From positions 1 through 48,896 of the forward strand of contig JACFND010000016.1 of NCBI GenBank assembly GCA_019455045.1: DNA of 48,896 nt, read 5' to 3'. This stretch comes from Flavobacteriia bacterium. Its GTDB lineage: Bacteria; Bacteroidota; Bacteroidia; Flavobacteriales; Weeksellaceae. The notes beneath the pieces were generated by a model, which saw nothing but the letters and a program-made list of their open reading frames with translations, did not search any database and was not told where the DNA came from. A program made the position numbers and the translations under genes. Positions 17,934-27,300 of the stretch are shown here, one piece after another (positions within the stretch are counted from its first letter, which is position 1; the number at the start of each line of letters is the position of its first letter).

Positions 17934-19334
17934 CTACATCTTTTTATGCGGCGACAGCATATTTTCGGGATCGAGAATTTCATCCAGTCTTTCCTTGCTC
18001 AGCAGCTGATGTTCCAAAACCAGATCATAAACTCTTTTTCCGGTTTTCAGAGCTTCTTTTGCAATCTTGCTCGAATTTTTATAACCGATATACGGATTCA
18101 GCGCGGTCACAATTCCGATGCTGCCTTTGACCATATTTTCGCAAACCTCTTTGTTGGCTGTGATTCCGCTGATGCATCTTTCAACCAGTGTATCCAGCGC
18201 ATTGCCAAGCAGTTGTATGCTTTCCATAATCGAAAAACTCAAAACAGGTTCCATCACATTCAGTTCGAGCTGACCCGCTTCGGCTGCAAATGAAACCGTC
18301 AGATCGTTGCCGATGATCCTGAAACAAACCTGATTGACCACTTCGGGAATAACCGGATTTACTTTTCCGGGCATAATCGAAGATCCCGGCTGCATCGGCG
18401 GCAGATTGATTTCATTCAGTCCCGCCTTGGGACCCGATGACAGCAGTCTGAGATCATTGCAGATTTTTGAAAGTTTCAGCGCGGTCCTTTTCAAGGCCGA
18501 AGAATAGCTGACATAGCCACCGGTGTCGGGTGAAGATTCCACCAGATCTTCTGCAAGCGTAATCGCAAGACCTGTAATTTCAGCCAGATGATCGGTACAT
18601 TTTTCTTTGTAACCCAAAGGCGCATTCAGTCCGGTTCCGATGGCTGTTCCGCCCATATTGACCGACAGCAGCTGTTCCGCATTCCAATACAGTTCTTTGA
18701 TATCTTTTTCGATCGATACCGCATAAGCTTCAAATTCCTGACCCAGAGTCATCGGAACTGCATCCTGAAGCTGTGTACGCCCCATTTTGATCACATCCGA
18801 AAATTCTATTCCCTTTGCCCTGAATGCATTTGCGGCATTGCTGATTTTTTTCTCCAATTTTTGATTCATCAGAAAAATCGCAATTTTCACAGCGGTCGGA
18901 TAGGCATCATTGGTCGATTGTGCATAATTGACATGATCGTTTGGCGAACAGTGTTTGTAATCGCCGCGTTCATAACCCATCAGCTCCAAAGCACGGTTTG
19001 CAATCACTTCGTTTGCATTCATATTGATTGAAGTTCCGGCACCGCCCTGAATCATATCGACCGGAAACTGATCGTCAAATTTTCCGTCGATCACTTCATC
19101 ACATGCCCGGTCGATTGCCTTCCAGATTTCTTCCGAAAAAATTCCGAGTTCAAAATTTGTCTTTGCCGCAGCTTTTTTGACATAGCCCAATGCTTTGACA
19201 AAATCGGGATAGGCTGACAGTAATTGATTTGATATTTTGAAATTGTTGATTGCTCTTTGTGTCTGTACGCCGTAATAGGCTGCTTCCGGCACCGAAAGTT
19301 CGCCGATCAGGTCGCTTTCTTTTCTGTAATTCAT
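17934..19334 (-). CDS. aspA: aspartate ammonia-lyase
   Basis: The 466-aa cytosolic enzyme converts L-aspartate to fumarate and ammonia. The superfamily signature GSSIMPGKVNPV carries the catalytic serine loop; GAGTSINMNANEV and NDHVNYAQSTNDAYP are the substrate-binding regions typical of AspA rather than FumC (EVIANRALE). Length is normal. Fumarate feeds the sdhCAB-linked cycle encoded 11 kb away. A TAAATTTG box occurs on the minus strand at 19368-19375, 33 bases before the start. Confidence 0.94.
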   Translation of the reverse strand: MNYRKESDLIGELSVPEAAYYGVQTQRAINNFKISNQLLSAYPDFVKALGYVKKAAAKTNFELGIFSEEIWKAIDRACDEVIDGKFDDQFPVDMIQGGAGTSINMNANEVIANRALELMGYERGDYKHCSPNDHVNYAQSTNDAYPTAVKIAIFLMNQKLEKKISNAANAFRAKGIEFSDVIKMGRTQLQDAVPMTLGQEFEAYAVSIEKDIKELYWNAEQLLSVNMGGTAIGTGLNAPLGYKEKCTDHLAEITGLAITLAEDLVESSPDTGGYVSYSSALKRTALKLSKICNDLRLLSSGPKAGLNEINLPPMQPGSSIMPGKVNPVIPEVVNQVCFRIIGNDLTVSFAAEAGQLELNVMEPVLSFSIMESIQLLGNALDTLVERCISGITANKEVCENMVKGSIGIVTALNPYIGYKNSSKIAKEALKTGKRVYDLVLEHQLLSKERLDEILDPENMLSPHKKM

Positions 19335-19367
19335 TGAATTTTGATTTTAAAATTGAACAAAGAATTT

Positions 19368-19375
19368 CAAATTTA
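19368..19375 (-). promoter_or_regulatory. -7 promoter element of aspA
   Basis: TAAATTTG on the minus strand, 33 bases upstream of the aspA ATG. No convincing -33 element was seen. Confidence 0.4.
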
Positions 19376-19455
19376 AACTATTTTCTTTCGGTTTGAAATG
19401 ATTTTTTGACTGTTTTTTATAAAAAATTAAACAAATTGGTTAAATTTTTTTTCGG

Positions 19456-19759
19456 CGTCTTCGGATTTTCAGACGGATTGTTATTGATGGTTCGACTCCT
19501 CCGGAGTCGTGTTTTCACGTTGGTGTTGTTTCTACAAATATTTGACCTCTCCGAGGTCAGTTTAATTGATTCTTGCACAAAATTTAAATTATAATTAATC
19601 TTCGAGCATTAGCAACTAACTATGGTTGAACTCCTGCTCTTCCTCGTCTTCAGACGATGGAAGCGTGAATGCCTGTCTTCAGACAGGCTGCAAATCATTC
19701 AGAAGAATAAAACTGCGGATCCGAAGATCGGTTGACACCCTCACTCCGTCTGAAGACGG
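19456..19759. repeat. cluster of short hairpins in a 600-base gene-free region
   Basis: The 19335-19973 gap has no credible gene but holds five short inverted repeats: CGACTCC-TCC-GGAGTCG (19493-19509), GACCTC-TCC-GAGGTC (19544-19558), CGTCT-TC-AGACG (19645-19656), GCCTGTCT-TC-AGACAGGC (19671-19688) and CCGTCT-GA-AGACGG (19746-19759). A looser CGTCT/AGACG pair lies at 19456-19475. The stems differ, the loops (TCC, TC or GA) are nearly constant. They resemble REP-type palindromes. Confidence 0.7.
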
Positions 19760-19938
19760 GTGAGAGCATATTTTCAATAAAAAACAAAATTAAGTTCAAA
19801 CTGATTTTCGGAAAATTGGATTTTCCCCAAACCCTCAAGGGAGTCCAATTTTCCTCAATTTTATAAACAGTAGTATTCGGGCGAATCATCGGAGGAAATT
19901 TACATTTTCAGTTTTTGCCCTGTACTGAGAATTTTATG

Positions 19939-19946
19939 TACTTTTG
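19939..19946 (+). promoter_or_regulatory. -7 promoter element of the FtsX-type permease gene
   Basis: TACTTTTG fits TAnnTTTG. It overlaps a possible TTG start at 19944, which therefore would not be in the mRNA; this favours the downstream TTG at 19974. Confidence 0.5.
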
Positions 19947-19973
19947 AAACGATTATTTAACAATTCGGAAGTT

Positions 19974-21206
19974 TTGAATTTCAGCTGGTGGTTTGCAAAA
20001 AAAATTGGATTTGGAAAGACAAATAAAAACAATCTTTCCACCACCATCATTCGGATCGGTCAGATCGCTGTTGCCATTGGGATTCTGGTTGCGTTAATTA
20101 CGGTTTCGACCGGAATCGGTGCTAGAAAAGGAATCAAACAGAAACTTGCGGATTTCAACGGACACATCACCATCCGGCCGTACAACAGCAATCAGTCGTT
20201 CAATTCGGATTCGCTTTCAATTCATCAGGATTTCTATCCGGAATTCAAAGAAGTTCCCGAAATCACGCATGTACAGGCGATTGCAACCAAAAGCGGAATC
20301 ATCAGAACAGCCGATAATTTCAGCGGTGTGGTGCTCAAAGGCGTGGGAACCGATTTTGACACTCTGCGGTTCAAACCTTATATGCTGAAAGGAAATTTCC
20401 CAAAAATCAGCAAAGACAGTCTTTCGACCGAAGTTGCTGTTCCCCAAAAGATTGCAAACGAAATGCATTTTGATGTGGACAGCAGTTTTGTGGTTTATTT
20501 TATCGGCGATTCGGGTAAACCGGTTTACAGACGCTATAAGATTTCGGGAATTTTCAGAACCGACATCAAAGATTTTGACGATATCTACATACTCGGCGAC
20601 ATCAAACAGGTACAGCGGCTCAATCATTGGGATCAGAATACGGTGGGCGGTTTTGAACTGTTTGCAAAAGACATTGAAAAACTGGATCAGGTGACCCAAA
20701 AGGTGAATGACAATATTGATTTCAGTCTGTATGCACAATCTGCGACCAGCACTTTCAGTCAGATCAATGACTGGATCGAGGTTTTTGACACCAATATCTT
20801 TGTGGTGCTCTTTATCATGATGGTGGTGGTGGCAATCAATATGATTATGGTGCTGCTGATTCTGATACTCGAACGGACACATTCGATCGGACTGCTCAAA
20901 ACGATGGGTGCAACCAACTGGCGGATTCGGAAAATTTTTATTTATTATGCGCTGTTTATCATGGTTCCGGGTCTGGTCATCGGAAATCTGGTCGGCATCA
21001 GTCTGCTGCTGATTCAGAAATTCTTCAAACTGATCAAACTTCCGGCAGACAATTATTATCTGTCGTATGCACCGGTCCATCTCGATCTGTTTCAGATTCT
21101 GATGCTCAATCTGGCCGCCATACTGATTTCGGCTGTGGTGCTGACCGTTCCTTCCTGGCTGATTTCGAGGATTACACCCAATCAGGCGATGAAAATCAAA
21201 GAATAA
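19974..21206 (+). CDS. FtsX/LolC-type ABC transporter permease, TTG start
   Basis: The 410-aa product starts MNFSWWFAKKIGFGKTNKNN. One helix near residue 30 (IAVAIGILVALITVSTGIG), a large periplasmic MacB-like domain (about 55-260) and three C-terminal helices (IFVVLFIMMVVVAINMIMVLLI onward) give the four-helix FtsX/LolCE layout, acting in lipoprotein release or a related efflux with an ATPase encoded elsewhere. No ATG exists near the start. An in-frame TTG at 19944 lies inside the -7 box, so TTG 19974 is preferred; it also gives the N-terminus expected for the family. Confidence 0.82.
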   Translation: MNFSWWFAKKIGFGKTNKNNLSTTIIRIGQIAVAIGILVALITVSTGIGARKGIKQKLADFNGHITIRPYNSNQSFNSDSLSIHQDFYPEFKEVPEITHVQAIATKSGIIRTADNFSGVVLKGVGTDFDTLRFKPYMLKGNFPKISKDSLSTEVAVPQKIANEMHFDVDSSFVVYFIGDSGKPVYRRYKISGIFRTDIKDFDDIYILGDIKQVQRLNHWDQNTVGGFELFAKDIEKLDQVTQKVNDNIDFSLYAQSATSTFSQINDWIEVFDTNIFVVLFIMMVVVAINMIMVLLILILERTHSIGLLKTMGATNWRIRKIFIYYALFIMVPGLVIGNLVGISLLLIQKFFKLIKLPADNYYLSYAPVHLDLFQILMLNLAAILISAVVLTVPSWLISRITPNQAMKIKE

Positions 21207-21237
21207 TCAAAGAAATTTTTTTTGATTGAATTTTATG

Positions 21238-21245
21238 TACTTTTG
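21238..21245 (+). promoter_or_regulatory. -7 promoter element of the 21251 gene
   Basis: TACTTTTG ends five bases before the ATG at 21251; a TTTG lies at 21221-21224. The preceding 12 bases match those before the permease promoter at 19939. Confidence 0.5.
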
Positions 21246-21250
21246 AAATC

Positions 21251-21985
21251 ATGAAATATCTGATACTTTTTCTGCTGCCCGTTTATCTGTTGGGTCAGGA
21301 TGTTCCTTCAGCCGACAGAACCGTTGAATTTCTGACTTCATCAACCTGGAATATCGCCTACAGCATCACTGCCGAAGGCGAAAGAGTCGATGAAAATGAT
21401 CAGGAAAAAATCAAATCGAGCTGGGTGATTTTCAGAAATGACGGAAAATATGAAATGCCGGGCGGAATCAGCGGAAAAGTGATCGGAAAATGGACTTACG
21501 ATCCGGACACCCGAATCCTTCATTTTGACGAAGGCAGAACAAAATACAAGGCAGTCATCGAAGAAATCAGCGATATGAGTCTGGTGCTCGATTATGCATT
21601 TGACGGCGGTTTCAAAATCGGTCTGATTCATTACATCTACGTTCCGACACCAAAAACCGAAGAAGAAATCATCAAGCTGATCACTTCGGGCAGATGGAAT
21701 GTGATCGTTCAGCAGTTTGAATCGATCGAAGACAGAACACCTGCCGACAGAGTTCAGGACAGCTGGTTTGAATTTCATGCCGACAATACCTATCAGCGTT
21801 CGGAATATACAGGCGGCGAAGAGCCGACGGTCAGAGACGGTTACTGGTATCTGGACGGGGAACTCAGACTGAATCTGGACGGAAATGAAATGTGGATTTA
21901 TTCGGTGGCGGGCGACAAATCCAATCTGATTCTGACTTCAAACACAGACGGAATCCGGATCATCAATTGCAGAAAGGCGAAATAA
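21251..21985 (+). CDS. secreted protein with two lipocalin-like halves, function unknown
   Basis: The 244-aa product has a short signal peptide ending in LLGQ. Two related halves follow: FLTSSTWNIAYSITAEGERVDENDQEKIKSSW (about 28 onward) and LITSGRWNVIVQQFESIEDRTPADRVQDSW (about 140 onward), each with a SSW/DSW, FRNDGKY or FHADNTY pattern and a GxW strand. This points to an internal duplication of a small beta-barrel domain. It has its own promoter, 44 bases after the permease gene. No known function. Confidence 0.62.
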   Translation: MKYLILFLLPVYLLGQDVPSADRTVEFLTSSTWNIAYSITAEGERVDENDQEKIKSSWVIFRNDGKYEMPGGISGKVIGKWTYDPDTRILHFDEGRTKYKAVIEEISDMSLVLDYAFDGGFKIGLIHYIYVPTPKTEEEIIKLITSGRWNVIVQQFESIEDRTPADRVQDSWFEFHADNTYQRSEYTGGEEPTVRDGYWYLDGELRLNLDGNEMWIYSVAGDKSNLILTSNTDGIRIINCRKAK

Positions 21986-22002
21986 AATTCAATTTAAACT
22001 TC

Positions 22003-22051
22003 GGCTGAAGCCAATCCTGTAATAATCTTTTTAAACGGGCTGAAGCCCGTT
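22003..22051. repeat. two GA-loop hairpins
   Basis: GGCT-GA-AGCC (22003-22012) and AACGGGCT-GA-AGCCCGTT (22034-22051) are two copies of one palindromic unit; each is followed by a TCCT(A/G)T sequence. The rest of 21986-22218 shows nothing else. Confidence 0.75.
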
Positions 22052-22218
22052 CCTATTCAAAATTTATTCAGACAAAACACATTTGGAAATTTAATAAAGA
22101 ATCAACCGCCGAAACTTTGAAAAGTATTTTCTATCAGCCAATTTGAAATTTGAATTCAAAATAGTTTTTTAAGCGGCTTATCCTGTTTAATTTTGCGCTG
22201 CAATTTTGAGAAGCGGAT

Positions 22219-23400
22219 ATGGCAAAAAAGGAAAAATTATGGAACAGGAACTTTATCATCGCCTGTATCACCTATTTTCTCGTCGCCTGCTCGTTCAATC
22301 TGCTGATGCCGACCATCCCGATTTTTCTTTCTGAGGAACTCGACATCGAACCTTCAAAAATCGGGATTGCGCTTTCGTCTTATGCAATTGCACTGCTGAT
22401 CATCCGTCCGTTTTGCGGTTATTGGGTCGATGTGTTTCAGAGAAAACCTTTGCTGGTGCTCGGAATCATACTGTTTGTTGCGGCCTATGTCGGTTACTAT
22501 TTTGCATTTACGGTGCTTTTCTTTGTCATCCTCCGGTTTTTTCACGGAATGTTTTGGGGTCTGTCAACGGTTTCAGCCAATACGGTCGCCATCGACATCA
22601 TACCGCCGGCAAGACGTGCTGAAGGAATCGGATATTTTGGCGTCAACAGCAATATTGCAATGGCGGTTGCACCCTATATCGCGGTGAATATCTATGATTC
22701 CTACGGTTTCAACACGCTGATCAGTTCTGCATTGGGGATGGGCATACTGTCGATCGTGGTGGTGAGTTTTATCAATATTCCGATTCGAAAAAAATTAGAC
22801 AAAATCCCGCCGATGTCATTTGACCGGTTTATACTGATCAAAGCGGTTCCCATACTGTTCAACCAGCTGTTTATCTCATTTGGCTGGGGAACGCTGATCG
22901 CATTTGCGGTTTTGTACGGAAAACAGATCGGAATTCACAATTCGGGTATTTTCTTTCTGTTTCTTGCGGGCGGAATCGTTTTGTCGCGTGTAACTTCGGG
23001 AAAATTTGTAGATCGGGGTCATCTTCATCTGGTGATGACTTTTGCGCTGTTGGCAATCACCGTCGGTTTTTCGGGTTTTGCACTTTTGCACAGCATCGTG
23101 GCATATTGTATTTCAGCATTTCTGATCGGAATCGGATACGGCACCCTCTTCCCTGCTCTGCAGACGATTTATATCAATATGGCGCCTGCATCAAAAAGAG
23201 GAACCGCCAATTCAACCTATCTGACCGGTTTTGATCTCGGCATCGGTTTGGGGATGCTGCTCGGCGCTTATATCGCACAATACACCGGATTTTCAAATAT
23301 GTTTCTGATCAGCGGCGGTCTCTGTTCGCTGGCGATACTGATCTATCATTTGAACTCAAAAAGGGTGTATGAAAAATTCAAAATCAGAGAACCCAACTGA
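22219..23400 (+). CDS. MFS transporter
   Basis: The 393-aa protein has twelve predicted hydrophobic helices, with the MFS loop 2-3 motif seen as GYWVDVFQRKPLLVLG (about 65-80) and a symmetrical SGKFVDRGHLHLVM in the second half. It resembles the drug/sugar-efflux type of Bacteroidota and Bacillota (NFIIACITYFLVACSFNLLMPTIPIFL). The substrate is unknown. It stands alone on the plus strand after the hairpin-bearing gap. Confidence 0.87.
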   Translation: MAKKEKLWNRNFIIACITYFLVACSFNLLMPTIPIFLSEELDIEPSKIGIALSSYAIALLIIRPFCGYWVDVFQRKPLLVLGIILFVAAYVGYYFAFTVLFFVILRFFHGMFWGLSTVSANTVAIDIIPPARRAEGIGYFGVNSNIAMAVAPYIAVNIYDSYGFNTLISSALGMGILSIVVVSFINIPIRKKLDKIPPMSFDRFILIKAVPILFNQLFISFGWGTLIAFAVLYGKQIGIHNSGIFFLFLAGGIVLSRVTSGKFVDRGHLHLVMTFALLAITVGFSGFALLHSIVAYCISAFLIGIGYGTLFPALQTIYINMAPASKRGTANSTYLTGFDLGIGLGMLLGAYIAQYTGFSNMFLISGGLCSLAILIYHLNSKRVYEKFKIREPN

Positions 23401-23421
23401 TTTTGCGGTCCGAAAATTGAG

Positions 23422-23429
23422 TATCTTTG
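23422..23429 (+). promoter_or_regulatory. -7 promoter element of the 23448 gene
   Basis: TATCTTTG 18 bases before the ATG, with TTTG at 23402-23405 upstream; a good Bacteroidota promoter. Confidence 0.55.
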
Positions 23430-23447
23430 GATTCAAATTGACAATCT

Positions 23448-23927
23448 ATGAAAAAGCTGCTGATTCCTTTTTTCGCAATGATTTTTTCTTTTGCAACGGC
23501 TCAGACCACCGAAGAAAAAGAAGTACAGTCTGTGATTGAAAATATGTTTGAGGATGTATTTTCTAAACTTGACGAAAGTCTGATTTCAAAATATTTTACA
23601 GACGATTTTCTGCTGTTTGAAGACGGTGAACTTATGAATCTGGAAGATACACGCAATATGGTCACAGAAATAAAAAAGCAGTTCGACGATGAAGCGGCAA
23701 AAGGTCACAAGCTTGAACGAAAAAATAAATTTGAATTTATAAAGACGCTGACCGACGGCGATTCGGCTCAGCTGTATTACAAAAACTCTGCTGAAATTTT
23801 TTACGACGGAATGTCGATCATGAAATTTGACTGGCTTGAAAGTGCAAGTCTTACAAAGTCGGACAGAAGCTGGAGGATCAGCTTTTTGCATTCGACCAAA
23901 ATCAAAAACAAAGAAGAATCAAAATAA
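23448..23927 (+). CDS. secreted NTF2-like (DUF4440/SnoaL-type) protein
   Basis: The 159-aa product has a signal peptide ending in FATAQ. The mature region EEKEVQSVIENMFEDVFSKLDESLISKYFTDDFLLFEDGELMN is the typical helix pattern of NTF2/SnoaL-like folds, followed by alternating strands ending in SDRSWRISFLHST. Such proteins form cone-shaped pockets; the ligand or activity is unknown. It is seven bases upstream of the HMA protein gene and probably co-transcribed with it. Confidence 0.72.
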   Translation: MKKLLIPFFAMIFSFATAQTTEEKEVQSVIENMFEDVFSKLDESLISKYFTDDFLLFEDGELMNLEDTRNMVTEIKKQFDDEAAKGHKLERKNKFEFIKTLTDGDSAQLYYKNSAEIFYDGMSIMKFDWLESASLTKSDRSWRISFLHSTKIKNKEESK

Positions 23928-23934
23928 TAGCAAA

Positions 23935-24141
23935 ATGAAAGTTTTAAAATTCAAAACCAATATCAACTGCAGCGGCTGTGTGGCCGGTGTCACTCCATAT
24001 CTCAATCGTGTTGAAGGCATCAAATGGTCTGTGGACACCCAAAATCCGGATAAGATACTGACCGTTGAAACCGAAGAAGCAGACGAAGAACAAATTGAAA
24101 AGGCGGTTCAGAAAGCTGGATATAAGATTGAGAAAGTCTGA
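23935..24141 (+). CDS. heavy-metal-associated (HMA) domain protein, CopZ-like
   Basis: From ATG 23935 the product is 68 aa: MKVLKFKTNINCSGCVAGVTPYLN. It is a single ferredoxin-like HMA domain with the CxxC metal site at C12 and C15, normally binding Cu(I) or another soft metal. An open frame reaching upstream into the NTF2-like gene is not needed and is rejected. A terminator follows. A partner P-type ATPase is not in the window. Confidence 0.88.
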   Translation: MKVLKFKTNINCSGCVAGVTPYLNRVEGIKWSVDTQNPDKILTVETEEADEEQIEKAVQKAGYKIEKV

Positions 24142-24192
24142 GCTGACGCTATTCTTTTAGAATAGATAGGATTTAAAATTCAAACAACACAA

Positions 24193-24220
24193 ACCGGCTG
24201 GGATTCAGTCGGTTTTTTTT
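24193..24220 (+). terminator. terminator after the HMA gene
   Basis: ACCGGCTG (24193-24200) pairs with CAGTCGGT (24206-24213), one G:T pair, followed by eight Ts in all. Confidence 0.8.
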
Positions 24221-24290
24221 ATATCCCGTAATTACTATTTGTTTTGCGCAATTCTCTTTTTCGTTTTTAAATGTTTCCCGTTTAATATAA

Positions 24291-24318
24291 CTCTGTTGTA
24301 GTGACAGTTACAACAGAG
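24291..24318. promoter_or_regulatory. perfect 10-bp inverted repeat
   Basis: CTCTGTTGTA (24291-24300) and TACAACAGAG (24309-24318) are perfect arms around an 8-base spacer, about 40 bases upstream of the cassette promoter and with no T-run. It may be an operator; no partner regulator was identified. Confidence 0.4.
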
Positions 24319-24337
24319 AATTTAAATTTCATGCCAT

Positions 24338-24374
24338 TTTGATGAAATTTGGAATTGCGTATATTTGTGTGTTA
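24338..24374 (+). promoter_or_regulatory. promoter and cassette entry site
   Basis: TTTG (24338-24341), 18 bases, then TATATTTG (24360-24367) is a strong Bacteroidota promoter. It is followed at once by TGTGTTATGTGC, where the G24371/T24372 step is the proposed cassette junction. The 21 bases 24354-24374 recur exactly at 48826-48846. Confidence 0.65.
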
Positions 24375-27300
24375 TGTGCTATGCTAAAGAAACCTCCAGA
24401 CAAAAACCAAGAGCAAAAGGAGATTACTTATTAACTTAGGCAACTGAAAATTAAAATATTAGGAATTTGGCGGAAAATGAAAAAAGATAAGTACTTACAG
24501 ATATTCAACTATTTATTAGAATTTTCAAAAATTAGAAGCAAACCTGTAAGAGATATAGAGATGCAAGAATCTCAATATCCTGAAAAGTTATGGCTGGCTG
24601 AAATTCCCGAAAATCCTTTATTTGAAAACATTGTATGTGCTGATTTTGATTTATCTAAAGACTATTGGATAAAAGTTTCCAAACCAGTAGAGCCAATAAA
24701 ACCAAAATTCCCACCTGTTCCCAAAATCTTAGAACAATGGATTGTTACTGAAACTTTGACAGATGAAGAAAATGGTCCGATACTCAAAGATTCAATTATA
24801 ATGGAAGAAGAGGAAGAAATTTTCCTTGAAGATAATCCAGAAATAGTAGAAGAATTTGACAACTACGTAAATAAAAAATGGCTTGATGATTTAATTCCAT
24901 TTAAGGAAAAGTTTGAGGAGTACCAAAAACAAATGGACATCTATGAAAGGTTAGCTACCACTTATAAGCAACTTTTCAGTATCTATAACAAAGCCGAACA
25001 ATTTGGAGAAGAATATGAACTAATTATCGGTGTTGGTCTATTAAATTTCAAAGAAGATGATTCTTCTCCTAAGATATTAAGACACTTTTTCACTCAAAAA
25101 GTCGATATAAATTTCGAGTTTTCAAGGAATTCGTCTATAATTTCTATTGCTCCAAATATCGAATCAGTTCCGCAAATTGAGACGGATTCAATAATAGACT
25201 TATTTGACCAATTTGATTCTCAAAATATAATTGAAGCAGAGAAATTGGTAAAAGCCTACTTTGCTGAAAAGGAAACATCCTCACTTTTTGACAATATCGA
25301 AGATGCAATTCAGATGTTTGCAGAAAGAGTATCTCCTGTTGGTGTTTTTGACTCAACCATCGAAAAACCAAAAAGCACTCCCCAAAAACCTACTTTTCTG
25401 TTTTCTCCTTGTCTTATTTTACGCAAAAGGAACACCAGAAGCTATACTGCCCTATTTGAAAAAATAATAGAGAATTTGGATATAGCAAATGATAAAATAG
25501 ATATACCAACCCTTGACGATTTAATTGGAATAGTTGCTGACATCGCTGATAATAATGCTGATGGTTCTACATCTAATAATGAAGCTCAAAGCCCTCAACC
25601 AATCTTTTTCCCGAAAGAATACAACGATGAGCAAATAGAAATTGTCGAGAAAATAAGACATAACAATAAAGTATTAGTCCAAGGCCCTCCGGGAACGGGA
25701 AAATCTCACACCATTGCAAATTTAATCTGTCATTTATTGGCAGACGGGAAAAAGGTATTAGTAACAGCTTATACCCAAAGAGCATTAGAAGTACTTAGAG
25801 AAAAACTCCCAAAAGAGTTTCAGGATTTGGCGGTTAATTATCTGAGTGGCGATGCTTCCTCAATTCAAGAATTACAGTCAAGTGTAAATGCTATAAATGA
25901 CGAATTATCAAGTGCCGATTTACTAACTTATCAAACTGAAATAAAAGAAGGCAATGAGGAACTAAAACAAACTAAGAAAAAAATTGCAGAAATAACCAAT
26001 CAATTAGTAAGCATTCAAGAAAAAGCAACTCGAAAGCAGGAAATCAATCCATATTACAAGGGAACTCTTGTAGAAATTGCAGAAAATTTAGAGAAAGAGA
26101 ATCAAAAATTCGAATGGTACACAGATGTTTATTCGGATTATGAGGATACGGTATTAATTTCTAATGTCTTTGATTTTTTCAAAAAGGTACAGTTCTATAA
26201 AAATATAGATTTAACTGAATTTGAGTATGAAGTTCCTCACCCAGATAATCTCCCTTCTGTAGAGAGCTTAAAAAAATACAAAGAATTGTTGGAGAGGCTG
26301 AAAAAATATCCTGAACACGAAACTCTCGTAATTAACTGTAATAATTTCCAAAATTTAAAAGAGACATTAAATCAAATTAGCACACTTTATACCCAAGTAA
26401 ATAAAGTTGATTTAGATTCTAAAAACCAATTACTTACATCTTTAAAAAACGGAAAACAAAATCAATGGATTACCTTATTAACTAAATCAGATGCAATATT
26501 GGAAAAACTTACTAAAGCCAATCTTTCTCAAATTGATAGAAATATTGAGGTAGGTTATCCTAAAGATAAAAGCATTATTCAATTAAAAAATGATGCCCAA
26601 ATTCTTCTGAAATATTTAAACGAGGGTAACACATTGTCAGGATTCACATTTAGCATAAAAAAGGCTTTTCTACCAAAAGAAATTAAGGAGAAATTATATT
26701 TTATAGATGCTGTAAGAGTTAATGGAAGTCCCTGCGATACAGTGGAAGAATTTGAAATTGTACTAAATGATATTGCTATTGCCCAAGACCTTGAAGAGTT
26801 AGATGAAATATGGAGATTAAATATCCCTAAGAATGAGAGATTAGGTTCTAAATTCCAACATTATAAAAAGCATCATCATAAAATTTTATCCATTACTGAT
26901 GTTTATAAGAAACTTGTTCTTCTAAAGTCGGAGGTCGAATCTATGTCCAACGTTAAAATTGACTTGTTTAATGAAGATGATTTAAAAACGATTATTGAAA
27001 AAGTCGAATTCAATTTACTTAGGAATCAATTTCTTTTTCTTAAAGAGCCTATTGAAAAATCTATTTTCAATCTTACAAATAACGAAAACTTACATCCGAT
27101 TAAGGAAAAGATAAAATCGTCAATCAAGCAATTAGAGTTATATGAATACGAAGAATGCTTGCAAGAAATTAATTCTCTTGCCGAGAGAAAGAGAGAGTTT
27201 GAAAACTTCAAAATTTTGAAACGAGAATTAAAAGATAAGATTCCTGAAACAGTCAATAAAATTGAAAACGAAGAAATATCAGAGGACGACCTTCATAACC

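Noticed and set aside
19406..19594. 62-codon frame in the aspA-permease gap
   Set aside because: It runs through the small hairpin repeats and has no signal or domain; it is most likely chance.
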